From positions 4,030,001-4,094,000 of the forward strand of contig CP128857.1 of NCBI GenBank assembly GCA_030388725.1: 64,000 bases of DNA, read 5' to 3'. Origin of the DNA: Prodigiosinella aquatilis (GTDB lineage: Bacteria > Pseudomonadota > Gammaproteobacteria > Enterobacterales > Enterobacteriaceae). The position numbers and the translations under genes were made by a program. The notes under the pieces are model-generated. The model was not told the DNA's origin. It did no database searches and worked only from the letters and a program-made list of their open reading frames with translations. Shown here piece by piece: positions 26,667 to 36,952 of this stretch. The stretch's first letter is position 1; each line of letters starts with the position of its first letter.

Positions 26667-26941
26667 CCAGTTTCGCATGTTAGCGTATTTGTGTTTAATT
26701 CGTTCTTTCTCTTAGGGTAACCTCATTGTTTGTTTTTCCAGCGATTGGGTTTTATCCCTAGACTGCCCAACTTTTCCCTTGCCTGCCCCATATCGTGTTT
26801 TTATTCTTTTATATCAGTCAGTTAGACGGTCGTGGTGGTCGCGGTAGGACGGAAGTTACGTAAACGATCGGGCATCTCGCCTTGTTGATTGTTAACCGTT
26901 ATGAAATGCTTATTTCACCCATTACCAGCGTGAATTTGATC

Positions 26942-27120
26942 ATGATAAAGCGGCATACCCGAACTGAACAGCAACAGCATATTGATGCAGGGCAACACAG
27001 CGGATTAACTAAACAGCATTATTGTGAACAGCAGGGTATTACTCTCAGTAATTTTTATTATTGGCTGAAAAACGTCAATAATAATACCGATGCCGCACCT
27101 GCCGCGTCGCCATTTATTCC
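26942..27120 (+). pseudogene. 5' piece of an IS66 tnpA
   Basis: Begins MIKRHTRTEQQQHIDAGQHS and continues to SPFIP, closely related to the remnant at 16743. It is cut at 27120, exactly where a different IS66 element begins. Related remnants on both sides of the RiPP operon suggest the whole block arrived flanked by IS66-type sequences. Confidence 0.75.
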
Positions 27121-27149
27121 GTAAGCGCCGTTAAATCGACGTACTCCCC

Positions 27150-28736
27150 CTATCCATACTGCGGCACATTTTTTAAAAAAGGGACCAGGTCCACATTCCA
27201 GGGCAATAACGCGTCGAGTTTTTCCTGCGAGTCCGCTTCGCCGATGTGATCCAGCACATACTGGATATACGCCGTCGGCTCTAACTGATTGGCCTTCGCC
27301 GTTTCGATCAAGGAATAACACCCCGCACTGGCGCTGGCGCCCTGCGAACTGTTGGCAAATAGCCATGCCTTGCGACCGACCGCAAACGGGCGGATGGCAT
27401 TTTCCGCCAACGCATTGCTGATGTTCACCTGCCCATGATCGCAATAACCTATCAATTCTGCCCAGTGGTTGAGCGTGTAGTCCATGGCCTGACGGGTCAG
27501 CGATCCCTTCATTATCTTGCCGACATTCTGCTCCAGCCATAGTTTGAATGCATTGAGCAACGGCAGGCTATATTGCTGACGGGCCAGGTATTTGTCCGTT
27601 TCACTGCGCCCCTGCAGGCTCCGTTCGATCCCATACAGTTTACTGATGTAGCCCAGCGCCACATCCGCTTTAGTGGGTTTGCCTTTGGCAGATTTGGCAT
27701 TCCTGGGAACCGCTTTGCCCGCTTCAATATATTTGCGCCGGGCATGATCCCAGCAGCCGATACGCACGAGATTGTTTTCACGGCACACCGCGTCATAACC
27801 GGCATAGCCATCGGTTTGCAAAATACCGGTGAATTCCGCCAACAGGCGTACGGGAACGCTACCCGAGCGGCTCGGGTCATACTCAAACAGCACTGAAGGT
27901 TTATCGGGGGGGCCACCGCGTATCACCCACATCCATTTGTCCGATTGGGCGGTTTTGCCTTCTTCTTTCAGCACCTGGATGCGGGATTCATCCATTTGCA
28001 GGTAACGGCTACTGTTTTGCACGTCACGCAACCTGGCCAGCAGCGGGGCAAATACCTTGGCTAACCGGATGATCCAGTGGGCCATATTGGTGCGGCCTAC
28101 CGGGTGGCCACTGCGGGCAAGCATGTTTCCCAGGCGGTACAGCGGCAGCCCATCGGCATATTTGGCGACGATGATATACGCCAGCAAGGCGGTGGTGGCA
28201 AAACATTTGCCCAGCGGATGGGCCGGGCGGCGGGCAGCCACAATAAACTCCTCGCCATCGCGGTCAAACACCGCTTTTTCCTGCCAGTATTCGATGACTT
28301 TTAACTGGGCGGGAATAAACGCCAGCTCTTCTTTAACCTTGCTGAAGAAGGTGGTGCGGGCACCGGTTTTTTCTTCGTCGGACAGGCACAACTCCACACG
28401 CTCACGCAGCAGACTATCGGAGAAACCGCGTTGGCGTGTTGTCTTTTTTGGCGCGGATGATGTAGCGGGAACATCTTCAGGTAATTGCGTCTCCATGGCC
28501 TCAAGCGCCGCTTCCAGTTCGGCTTCATCGAACAAGGCAATCTGGTCGGCATGTCGCTCACTGCTGGCGGCAAACTGTTGGGCTGTTTTGAGCCTGAGTT
28601 TTTCTTCCAACAAGAGAATATAATAGTCACGGTATTGAAGTTGTTGCCGCAATTCTTCGTTCGATGCCAACAATTCAACCGCAGATAAACTGCGGTTGTC
28701 GGGGTTTTCGACTGACGGAGAAGTGAGCGTTTTCAT
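27150..28736 (-). CDS. tnpC: IS66-family transposase TnpC
   Basis: A 528-residue transposase. An N-terminal coiled coil (LLASNEELRQQLQYRDYYIL) leads to a zinc-finger-like region and the DDE core with YLQMDESRIQVL, TDGYAGYDAV, and the C-terminal ALAENAIRPFAVGRKAWLFA. Length and motifs match full-size members, so it appears functional. Confidence 0.93.
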   Translation of the reverse strand: MKTLTSPSVENPDNRSLSAVELLASNEELRQQLQYRDYYILLLEEKLRLKTAQQFAASSERHADQIALFDEAELEAALEAMETQLPEDVPATSSAPKKTTRQRGFSDSLLRERVELCLSDEEKTGARTTFFSKVKEELAFIPAQLKVIEYWQEKAVFDRDGEEFIVAARRPAHPLGKCFATTALLAYIIVAKYADGLPLYRLGNMLARSGHPVGRTNMAHWIIRLAKVFAPLLARLRDVQNSSRYLQMDESRIQVLKEEGKTAQSDKWMWVIRGGPPDKPSVLFEYDPSRSGSVPVRLLAEFTGILQTDGYAGYDAVCRENNLVRIGCWDHARRKYIEAGKAVPRNAKSAKGKPTKADVALGYISKLYGIERSLQGRSETDKYLARQQYSLPLLNAFKLWLEQNVGKIMKGSLTRQAMDYTLNHWAELIGYCDHGQVNISNALAENAIRPFAVGRKAWLFANSSQGASASAGCYSLIETAKANQLEPTAYIQYVLDHIGEADSQEKLDALLPWNVDLVPFLKNVPQYG

Positions 28737-28781
28737 GGTTAAATTATAACAAAAACAGCCACCTGATGCTTCCTGTTTCGA

Positions 28782-29150
28782 CTAATTAACGCCATCATAA
28801 TGCAGTTTTTTATGCCCATTGAGTAGACTGATATCGTAACCATCAAGCAGCCAGTTAATCTGCTCCCCGGTCAGGGGTAACAGGTCATCGGCCAGACTGG
28901 GCCATTTGAACTTCTCCTCTGCCAGCGCCTTGTAATAGAGGACAAAACCATTATCTTCCCACATCAGACATTTGATTTTATTGCGCTGGCGGTTGGTAAA
29001 AGCATACAGCGCCCCGGTAAAAGGATCGTGTCCCAATTCCTGTTCTATCAGCGCCGCCAGCCCGTTGACCTGCTTGCGGAAATCGATGGGTGCGCGATAA
29101 AGAAAAATCTGTGGCATCGCCAGCGCCGGGCGTAAGTCACGGTTACGCAT
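28782..29150 (-). CDS. tnpB: IS66-family accessory protein TnpB
   Basis: A 122-residue Orf2 protein. The motif RAPIDFRKQVNGLAALIEQE and GALYAFTNRQRNKIKCLMWE are family signatures. It overlaps the tnpA stop by one base. Needed with TnpA and TnpC for transposition in this family. Confidence 0.92.
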   Translation of the reverse strand: MRNRDLRPALAMPQIFLYRAPIDFRKQVNGLAALIEQELGHDPFTGALYAFTNRQRNKIKCLMWEDNGFVLYYKALAEEKFKWPSLADDLLPLTGEQINWLLDGYDISLLNGHKKLHYDGVN

Positions 29151-29458
29151 CAGAGTTGCCTGAGAATAGCGCCCAGCAGGGAAACATTGCGGTCATTAAG
29201 ACCGGTGATCACCAGGCCATTGGGCAATGAGAGTGTCAGCTCGGTTGGGGTGTCGACGTGGGTGATGTCGGCGGTGACTTTGGCAAACCCTGGGGCCCGC
29301 GCTTGAGTCGGGTTATCGGTACAATATTTTTGCCGCCAGTAAACAAACTGGTGATATGTCAGCTGCTGTTGTTGACAGAAAACCTGGCCAGAAAGACCGG
29401 ATGCTTGCCAGGTGGTGATCTGTTCGCGCCAATAGTCGGCCCGCTGTTGAGATGTCAT
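29150..29458 (-). CDS. tnpA: IS66-family accessory protein TnpA
   Basis: A 102-residue Orf1 protein with an N-terminal helix-turn-helix (YWREQITTWQASGLSGQVFC) and the FVYWRQK motif, then the SLPNGLVI strand found near its end in the family. It is the first gene of the element. Confidence 0.9.
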   Translation of the reverse strand: MTSQQRADYWREQITTWQASGLSGQVFCQQQQLTYHQFVYWRQKYCTDNPTQARAPGFAKVTADITHVDTPTELTLSLPNGLVITGLNDRNVSLLGAILRQL

Positions 29459-29839
29459 GATTGCGCCTCGGTGTTTAGGGTAGACAACGGCAGTGTGGCG
29501 CAGTTAATCACTGAAAAAAAGATGCCGATTTAAGGGCGCTTACCAACAATCGAATAAACGAACTGTTGCCCTACGCCGAAAACAGCTTCAGTTAATATCT
29601 GCCAGCTTATTACATTATTTTAATCACACAACGCGACTTCGCCGTTCGGTTACGATGCAGCCGGCATGCGCGGTGGGATATCTGCCCAACATGCTGTCGC
29701 CGGGCCCGTATCAAATAACGGCAAACCTTCTTTAGAATATTGGAATAATAAATTTAGTTCTATTGATTTTTCAAACAGCTATAAAAGATAACCCATAATG
29801 AATTGCCCAATGCTTTTTATAAACGAGCATGGGAGAAGA

Positions 29840-30310
29840 TCATCATTCGATCCAAAGACTTGAGGCAGTGTTTTATCTTAAACGGTTCAACGTTTTTCTA
29901 CATGGTCTAACCGTAGTTCATTTTGTGGCCAACGCCGCGTAAAGCTTTTGCCCGCTACGCTCGATTGAGGAGAAATCCGCATCGGGGTATCCAGTAATTA
30001 TGCCGCCTACCGTCTGCCTGCGTTGTTGGAAAATTTTCGTCAGCAATAACCTGGCGTTAGTATTAATTTGATCAGTGGCTATAGCGAAGAGATATTCCAG
30101 CGGTTACAACGCGATGAAATTCATCTTGCCTTGGTTAAAGATAATTTTAACTGGAAAGAAGGTAAGCTACTGGTGGATGAGGATTGTTATTACCTGATAA
30201 ATCAACACGAAATAGATTTTCGCCTATTGCCTCATCAGCCACAGATTAAAATTAATCATGGCCCGCATATTACCCAATTGATTGAGCGTGGTGGAATGCA
30301 AATTTTTCCC
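29840..30310 (+). pseudogene. LysR-type regulator pseudogene
   Basis: GEIRIGVSSNYAAYRLPALL and INLISGYSEEIFQRLQRDEI are pieces of a LysR effector-binding domain. A TAA stop near 30048 and a degraded helix-turn-helix region show it is dead. It is cut at about 30310 by a group II intron piece. The bases 29544-29840 hold nothing recognisable. Confidence 0.6.
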
Positions 30311-30721
30311 TGGCACCGCGTATCTTTCTTGCTGCTTCTCGCACAGCCAGCAGCCGTGACGTCGTATTCTCCCGGCTCTGCGTCCGGATACGGGCGTACT
30401 GTTGGCTGTTCCCCTTGGTCGGGAGCCTTCCCTCCATCAATTCCGCCACATTGTTACCTGTCTTGTTCATTGATTTCTCCGGTACTATGCTCCCGTCCGA
30501 CTTCCTGAACACAGCACCGCTTCGCCTTACGGCTTAGGCTGCGCCGTCCCACTGACTCACGGTGGGAATTTGTTCAGGATCTCCCAGGTTCCGTATGATG
30601 AACTTCCTCACATGCACAGGGTCTTCGACCCCGGGAGGCATGTCCGCGTTTTGCCATAACAACACGGTCATTGTTGGTTTCTGCTTCGCTTAATGTCAAC
30701 GCCACGATCTTTGACCGTTAT
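30311..30721 (-). pseudogene. Group II intron 5' part with start of its maturase gene
   Basis: On the minus strand 30513-30721 looks like intron RNA (a GGAAGTTC-type segment, no coding). The frame starting at 30512 (MFRKSDGSIVPEKSMNKTGN) contains MEGRLPTKGNSQQ and RTQSRENTTSRLLAVREAAR, matching the N-terminus of group II intron reverse transcriptases. It stops matching after about 65 residues. The left boundary is approximate. Confidence 0.6.
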
Positions 30722-32325
30722 GGGGGTGCGGACGATTTCCTGGACTCTCAGGAGATAAAATATGTTTACTGAAACGGAGAAAATTCACGCAATTGAGCTC
30801 TACTTCAAATAGAGTAAAAAGCTCGCTCCCGTAGTTCGTGAACTGGGTTACCCCTCTAAAAGAAATCTACGACGCTGGATCCGTTTATGGGAAGCGAGTG
30901 ACGGTGCTACAAAATCCATACTCCGTAAGCCTCGTTACTCTGATGTGCAAAAGCAGGCTGCTGTTGAACATTATCTTAACCATGGCTGCTGCTTGGCGTT
31001 TACCAGCAGGACTCTTGATTATCCCTGCTGTGATGTATTGGCTCGCTGGGTTAATGAACGTCATCCCGGCAGACGGATTATTTTCACCAGTACGATCAAT
31101 CAAAATGCACCTTTTGAACCTGAGGTGAAACGTCAGGCTGTCATGGCGCTTTGTACACGGCATGTACCTGCCAGAGAAATCGCGATGAACGTTGGCATCA
31201 GTCGCACGGTATTGTACAAATGGAAAGATGAAATCATCGGCGATGAGGCTTACCAGTCCATGCGCAAACATGAAAAGCCGTCTCTTACGGAAGAGCGCGA
31301 CACGCTGCGCGAAGAAGTTAACCGACTTAATCAGGAGATACGTCGACAGCAGATGGAGCTCGATATCCTGAAAAAAGCGGAGGAAATCATAAAAAAAGAC
31401 CCGGGCATCAGCGTCAGCACTCTGACAAACAGGGAAAAGACGCAGATCGCTGATGTCCTGAGAGGCTCGTACCCGTTGACAGAGCTGCTGCGAGTCCTTG
31501 AACTTGCACGGAGCAGGTTTTTTTACCACCGGACAGCTCTGCGCTCGGGAGATAAATACGCGACCGTGCGTATCGCAATAACAGAGATCTTCAACGGTAA
31601 CTATCGTTGTTATGGCTATCGCCGTCTGCACGCTATGCTACGGCACAAAGGCCAGCGACTCTCTGAGAAGGTTGTACGCAGACTTATGGTGGAAGAACAG
31701 CTTGTGGTCAGTCGAAACCGTCGGCGCCGCTACAGCTCATACGGCGGAGAAATCGGCCCGGCACCTGACAATCTTCTCGCCAGAGACTTTAACGCGGAAC
31801 AGCCTAATCAAAAATGGCTGACAGATATCACGGAGTTTCAGTTGCCGTCAGGCAAAGTATGGTTGTCACCTGTAATCGACTGCTTCGATGGTAAAGTTGT
31901 GAGCTGGTCGTTGGGTACACGCCCGGATGCAGAACTGGCGAATACCATGCTGGATGGTGCAATCAGCACATTAACCGCAGGCGAACGACCAATAATCCAT
32001 AGCGATCGAGGCGGGCATTACCGCTGGCCAGGCTGGCTTAAGCGTGTGAATGCTGCCAGTCTTATCCGTTCGATGTCCCGTAAAGGCTGTTCACCGGATA
32101 ATGCGGCTTGTGAAGGGTTCTTTGGTCGCCTGAAAACGGAAATGTACTATGGTCATGAGTGGTCAGGCGTGACACCTGAGCACTTTATGCAGCATGTTGA
32201 TGCCTATATACGATGGTATAACGAACATCGCATCAAGTTGTCGCTGGGAGCACTCAGCCCGGAAATGTACCGTCGACAACTCGGCATCGCGCAATAAAAC
32301 CGTCCAAGAAAACATCCGCACCCCC
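30722..32325 (+). mobile_element. IS3-family element, copy 2 (1604 bp)
   Basis: Same inverted repeats, length and orientation as copy 1 at 14841-16444 and nearly identical from about 30835 onward. The first 80 bases of the transposase gene differ clearly from copy 1 and include a stop, so this copy looks like a mosaic. Its right end abuts csy3 and has removed that gene's 5' part. Confidence 0.87.
30762..32297 (+). pseudogene. IS3-family transposase, broken by a nonsense codon
   Basis: In-frame equivalent of the 511-residue transposase of copy 1, but codon 17 is TAG (30810-30812). The remaining frame could be read from 30945 as 450 residues, keeping the coiled coil and the complete DDE core (with HSDRGGHYRWPG), but lacking the first HTH. 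Confidence 0.8.
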
Positions 32326-33076
32326 TACCGACACGTTGAAAGTGGTGTTTACCCTGCGGGTGCTAGGTAATCTGGCACAGCCTTCCGTCTGTAACGATCA
32401 GGACTATCAGGCGGCACTGGCGCAAATCATTACCGGTTATGTGGATGAGCATGGTTTTACTGTACTGGCGACACGTTATGCAGAGAATATCGCGAATGGC
32501 CGTTTTCTGTGGCGTAACCGTATCGGGGCGGAAACCATTCATGTGGTAGTCACGCAAGGCCAGCAACGTTGGGAGTTCAACGGTGAGGATTACTCACTGC
32601 GTCAATTCAGCCAACCGTCTGCTGAGCTGGCCGCGCTGGCGAAAGCCATTGAACAAGGACTGACAGGCGAATCCTCTGCGTTATTTACCGTGGAAGCCTT
32701 TGTGCAACTGGGCAACGGGCAGGAAGTCTTCCCCTCTCAGGAACTGATACTGGATGAGAAGGCCCGCAATGGCAAAAGCAAAATTCTCTATCAGGTGAAT
32801 GGAGTCGCAGCAATCCACTCGCAAAAAATCGGCAATGCACTGCGTACCATAGACGACTGGCACCCGGCGGCGGATGAAGCCGGCCCGATTGCCGTCGAGC
32901 CCTATGGTTCGGTCACCAGCCGTGGCAAAGCTTATCGCCAACCCAAAGAGAAAATGGACTTTTATACACTGCTGGATAATTGGGTGATCAAAAATGATGT
33001 GCCAGCCCCAGAACAGCAACACTATGTGATCGCCACACTGATTCGTGGCGGCGTGTTCGGCGAAAAAGGTGAATAA
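32326..33076 (+). pseudogene. csy3: Type I-F CRISPR-Cas Csy3 (Cas7f), 5'-truncated
   Basis: About 250 C-terminal residues of the backbone subunit of the type I-F surveillance complex (usually about 340 aa). [14 protein letters not shown] begins right at the IS edge, followed by [19 protein letters not shown] and the final [16 protein letters not shown], all family features. The first quarter and its start codon are lost to the IS3-type element. Csy1, csy2, cas1 and cas2-3 are absent from the window. Nine bases separate it from csy4. Confidence 0.88.
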
Positions 33077-33561
33077 GGTAGCGGCATGGATCACTACATC
33101 GATATTCGTGTATTACCCGACCCAGAATTCAACGCCTCACAACTATTAAACGCGGTGTTTGCCAAACTGCACCGCGCATTGGCGCAATTAGCGGACGGTA
33201 CTGTGGGCGTCAGTTTTCCTGATGTGGGAAAAACATTGGGGGAGTGCCTGCGGTTACACGGCACTGCGCCTGCGTTATCCGCACTGGAACAGACTGGCTG
33301 GCTGAAAGGGTTACGGGATTACACCCAGATTACCGCACTTCAGGCAGTACCGGACGAGGTCAGGTTCCGAACCGTACGCCGGGTTCAAGTCAAGAGTAGC
33401 GCCAAGCGGTTACGCCGGCGTTCAGTCAGCAAAGGCTGGCTGAGTGAAGCGGAAGCAGCGGTACGTATTCCTGATGCAGTAGAAAAACGGAGTGTGTTGC
33501 CGTTTATACAACTGAAAAGCCTGTCCAGCGGACAGATGTTCCGGTTGTTCGTGGAGCATGG

Positions 33562-34856
33562 GGGAGTGTTAGAAATTCCGTGTCATTCCAGTAATATATC
33601 ATCAAAAAGGAATGACAAATGTCCCAGCCCTTTGATTTTGACAAAGCCCTGAAAGCGCTACAGTCCGGTCAGTCCCTGACCGGCAAAGATGGCATCTTAA
33701 CCCCGTTAATCAAACAGTTAACTGAAGCAGCCCTGTCTGCGGAACTTGACTCCCATTTGGCTTCAGATGTGGAAGCCAACCGTAAAAACGGCTCTGGTAA
33801 AAAAACCATTAAAGCCCCGACCGGCAGCTTCGAACTGACGACTCCGCGCGATCGTAATGGCACTTTTGAGCCTCAACTGGTGAAAAAGCATCAGACCACA
33901 CTGTCCGATGAGATCGAGCGCAAAATCATTCGTCTGTTTGCGCTGGGGATGAGTTACCAGGATATCAGCCGGGAGATTGAAGATTTATACGCATTCAGCG
34001 TGTCTACCGCCACCATCAGTGCCGTCACCGATAAAGTCATTCCTGAGTTAAAACAGTGGCAACAGCGCCCGCTGGAGAAAGTTTATCCTTTCGTCTGGCT
34101 GGACGCCATTCACTATAAAATCCGCGAGGATGGCCGTTACCAGAGCAAAGCCGTTTACACTGTGCTGGCGCTGAATCTGGAAGGCAAAAAAGAAGTTCTG
34201 GGTCTGTATCTGTCGGAAAGCGAAGGGGCAAACTTCTGGCTATCTGTATTAAGCGATCTGCAAAACCGTGGCGTTGAAGACATCCTGATAGCCTGCGTGG
34301 ACGGACTGACTGGGTTCCCGGAGGCGATAAACAGCATTTATCCGCAGACAGAGGTGCAGTTGTGCGTTATTCACCAGATACGCAACTCGATTAAATACGT
34401 GGCCTCAAAGCACCATAAAGCCTTCATGGCCGACCTGAAGCCGGTGTATCGTGCGGTGTCAAAAGAAGCCGCAGAAACGGCACTGGATGAGCTGGAGGCC
34501 AAATGGGGTCAGCAATATCCGGTGGTGCTCCAGTCATGGCGGCGCAAGTGGGAAAACCTGTCAGCGTACTTCCGCTACCCGGCTAACATACGCAAAGTGA
34601 TCTACACAACCAACGCGATAGAATCGGTGCACCGTCAGTTCAGGAAACTGACCAAAACCAAAGGCGCTTTTCCGAATGAAAACAGCCTGTTGAAACTGCT
34701 TTATCTGGGACTGATGAATGCACGGGAGAAATGGACAATGCCGATCCAGAACTGGAATTTGACATTGTCGCAGTTAGCCATTTATTTTGAAGGACGACTG
34801 AATAGTGTGATAACGCTATAGAGTTTTTAACGTGACACAGAATTCTGAACGCTCTC
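33562..34856 (+). mobile_element. IS256-family element inside csy4
   Basis: 1295 bp with terminal repeats resembling GAGTGTTAGAAATTCCGTG (left) and the reverse complement of CACAGAATTCTGAACGCTC (right). GAGCATGG is repeated directly on each side (33554-33561 and 34857-34864), an 8-bp target duplication, so the ends are exact. A remnant of the same element lies at 11241-11566. Confidence 0.93.
33619..34821 (+). CDS. IS256-family transposase
   Basis: A 400-residue mutator-type transposase. The DDE core includes [17 protein letters not shown], then [18 protein letters not shown] and the helix with [11 protein letters not shown]. Full length for the family, starting 57 bp inside the left end behind AAAAGGAATGAC. 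It appears functional. Confidence 0.93.
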   Translation: MSQPFDFDKALKALQSGQSLTGKDGILTPLIKQLTEAALSAELDSHLASDVEANRKNGSGKKTIKAPTGSFELTTPRDRNGTFEPQLVKKHQTTLSDEIERKIIRLFALGMSYQDISREIEDLYAFSVSTATISAVTDKVIPELKQWQQRPLEKVYPFVWLDAIHYKIREDGRYQSKAVYTVLALNLEGKKEVLGLYLSESEGANFWLSVLSDLQNRGVEDILIACVDGLTGFPEAINSIYPQTEVQLCVIHQIRNSIKYVASKHHKAFMADLKPVYRAVSKEAAETALDELEAKWGQQYPVVLQSWRRKWENLSAYFRYPANIRKVIYTTNAIESVHRQFRKLTKTKGAFPNENSLLKLLYLGLMNAREKWTMPIQNWNLTLSQLAIYFEGRLNSVITL

Positions 34857-34951
34857 GAGCATGGACCGATACAGGATTGCCCCTCTGTTGGGAAATTCTC
34901 CGCCTATGGCCTGAGCATGGAAGCCACCATTCCCTGGTTCTGACCTTTTTT

Positions 34952-35031
34952 TAACGGCCAACGATAACACTTTGGTTTTAAATACCGTTGGTCGTTACCT
35001 TCAATGCCGCTAGTACCTTCAATACCGCTAG
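34952..35031. repeat. Inverted and tandem repeats after csy4
   Basis: TAACGGCCAACG (34952) pairs with CGTTGGTCGTTA (34986-34997) with one mismatch. Directly after come two copies of an 18-bp unit, TACCTTCAATGCCGCTAG (34996-35013) and a one-base variant (35014-35031). It sits where the CRISPR array usually starts, but the units are not type I-F repeats. Function unknown. Confidence 0.55.
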
Positions 35032-35213
35032 TACCAACAACCTGCAAAAGCATCACTTTGGTATTTTCACCCAATCTTTCCTCATATTTTTGGCATTCAG
35101 TCTCTATCAGATGAAGTCCAACATCCGCTCACCGTAGTCCTGGGGTTTATCAGCGCTGGGAGAATCTGGTTGATTTACGCTAAAAATGTTTACGGCTCAT
35201 TACCTGTAGGTAT

Positions 35214-35243
35214 AAAGCCGCTTTCTTCAGCGAAAGCAGCTTT
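35214..35243 (-). terminator. Terminator of the chemoreceptor gene
   Basis: A hairpin with arms AAAGCCGCTTTC / GAAAGCAGCTTT (one mismatch) begins 12 bases past the stop of the leftward gene. Confidence 0.6.
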
Positions 35244-35254
35244 ATATAGCGGGG

Positions 35255-36952
35255 TTAGAATGATGTCCATTCGCCGGCAGATGAAGCGGCAGTGTCCTTC
35301 CCTTTGCTCATCGTAGATATTCTGCCAGCGGGCAACTCCGGCGTTAACATCGGACTCTGCTGAGAGGCATACTGAAACCGTTCAGATTCCGCCTGGCTGA
35401 TGTGCAGTTTAAAAGCACTCACAGCTTCTGCCAGCATTGCCGCCTGTGATTGCAGAGACAACGCCGCAGAGGCCGACTCTTCAACCAATGCCGCATTCTG
35501 TTGAGTCGTCGTATCAATTTGCCCCACAGCGATGTTGATTTGGTTAATGCCATCGCTCTGCTCCCGACTGGCTTGCGATATTTCACCGATAATATCGTTC
35601 ACATCCTGCACATGAGCTGCCAGCCCATTCATTGTTTCCTCGGCAGTATCCACCAATTGCATGCCATCTTGAATATTGTCAACAGAGTCATCAATCAACT
35701 CCTTGATCTCTTTCGCCGCGGTAGCGCTGCGCTGCGCCAAAGATCGAACCTCGCCGGCAACCACGGCAAACCCGCGCCCCTGTTCGCCAGCACGGGCCGC
35801 CTCCACCGCCGCATTTAGCGCCAGAATATTAGTCTGAAATGCAATGCCATCAATGACACCGATGATTTCAGCCATCCGTTGCGAAGAATCCCGAATACCG
35901 CGCATCTTCTGCGTGACAGAATGCATTACTTCACTACTGCGCTGCGCTGCGCTCGATGCTTTATTTGAAATTTCGGTCGCCTGATGCGTATTGTCCGCCG
36001 TATTCTTAATCGTCGATGTCAATTCTTCCATTGACGACGCGGTTTGCTCCAACGAACTTGCCTGTTCCTCTGTCCGGGCAGAAAGGTCCTGATTTCCCGC
36101 CGCTATCTGTGAGGCTGCTGTCGAGATGGTTTCCGCACCATCACGTACTTGACCAACAATCTGGCGCAAACTGGCATTCATGTGATCCAACGACTGGAGC
36201 AACATACCGGTTTCATCTTTGTGAACGGCTACGATCGTTGATGTCAGATCGCCTTGTGATACTTTATCCGCCACATCTAATGCCTGATGTATCGGTCGTG
36301 TTACGCTACGCGTCATCGACCAGGCTATCCAGGCACCTAACGCGGCACAAATAGCAAAAATACCCAATAAAACCCATCGGGTTTCACTATAGGTTTTGGC
36401 CATCACATCAACTGTCGCACTCATCATGTCATCCTGATGGTCCACTAGCTGGTGCACCGCCTTACGATATTCTGATTGCACAGGATAAAGATGTGAATTG
36501 AACTCATTGAGCGCCGCCTCCCGATTACCCGCCAATATTTGACGGCTGATCGTTTGTCCTGAAGTTAAAAAATCGGCACGAATACGCCGGATATTCTTAA
36601 GCATCTGGAGCGATTGAGTGTCATGAGAATTATTGGCACTGTTTTCTAGCTTATCCATCAGTTGGCTTATATTTTTGGAGATATCCGCAATAGAATCGAC
36701 AGTGCTTTTTATTTTTTCCTGTTCGGAGAGTAACATTAGCTGCTGGAAAACCTGGACTCCCGAATTCACATCACCAATAAGTTCATTAGAATCCACCGTC
36801 TGAGGGTACAACACGGTAACAATGTCAAGTGCACTATCATGAAAGTCAGATAATTTTTTAATAGAAATCATACTTACGATAAAAAGCATCATCACCAAAA
36901 AAGTGAACCCGGCACTTAAACGATAACCTATTCGCCAGTTAGATAAATGCAT
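35255..36952 (-). CDS. Methyl-accepting chemotaxis protein
   Basis: A 565-residue transmembrane chemoreceptor of the Tsr/Tar class. TM1 is near residues 10-30 ([12 protein letters not shown]), a 4-helix-bundle periplasmic sensor covers about 35-190, TM2 near 195-212 ([20 protein letters not shown]), HAMP 215-268, and the cytoplasmic hairpin contains the invariant tip [20 protein letters not shown]. It ends EWTSF, a variant of the CheR/CheB-binding NWETF pentapeptide. The ligand is not predictable. Confidence 0.94.
   Translation of the reverse strand: MHLSNWRIGYRLSAGFTFLVMMLFIVSMISIKKLSDFHDSALDIVTVLYPQTVDSNELIGDVNSGVQVFQQLMLLSEQEKIKSTVDSIADISKNISQLMDKLENSANNSHDTQSLQMLKNIRRIRADFLTSGQTISRQILAGNREAALNEFNSHLYPVQSEYRKAVHQLVDHQDDMMSATVDVMAKTYSETRWVLLGIFAICAALGAWIAWSMTRSVTRPIHQALDVADKVSQGDLTSTIVAVHKDETGMLLQSLDHMNASLRQIVGQVRDGAETISTAASQIAAGNQDLSARTEEQASSLEQTASSMEELTSTIKNTADNTHQATEISNKASSAAQRSSEVMHSVTQKMRGIRDSSQRMAEIIGVIDGIAFQTNILALNAAVEAARAGEQGRGFAVVAGEVRSLAQRSATAAKEIKELIDDSVDNIQDGMQLVDTAEETMNGLAAHVQDVNDIIGEISQASREQSDGINQINIAVGQIDTTTQQNAALVEESASAALSLQSQAAMLAEAVSAFKLHISQAESERFQYASQQSPMLTPELPAGRISTMSKGKDTAASSAGEWTSF

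Larger units (their letters stand above)
27121..29543 (-). mobile_element. IS66-family element with tnpA, tnpB and tnpC
   Basis: 2423 bp bounded by inverted repeats: GTAAGCGCCGTTAAATCG at 27121 and the reverse complement of GTAAGCGCCCTTAAATCG ending at 29543. All three genes are on the minus strand. No 8-bp target duplication is seen, so flanking rearrangement may have occurred. Confidence 0.88.
33086..34943 (+). pseudogene. csy4: Type I-F crRNA endonuclease Csy4 (Cas6f), split by IS256
   Basis: The first part (33086-33561) starts [15 protein letters not shown] and keeps the catalytic His29 in FAKLHRAL, and the arginine-rich helix [12 protein letters not shown]. An IS256 element then interrupts at Gly159 (codon at 33560). 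After it, 34857-34943 resumes [12 protein letters not shown] and ends [17 protein letters not shown], the classical Csy4 C-terminus. Joined without the IS and one 8-bp repeat, it gives an intact 184-residue protein. Csy4 cuts pre-crRNA at the repeat stem-loop. No repeats follow in the window. Confidence 0.92.

Noticed and set aside
11085..30721. The group II pieces at 11085 and 30311 as halves of one intron split by rearrangement
   Set aside because: The protein pieces belong to different RT subtypes by their motifs and do not meet at a common point.
34944..35254. CRISPR array expected after csy4
   Set aside because: No 28-bp type I-F repeat with regular spacers is present; the two 18-bp units are directly adjacent and have no spacers.
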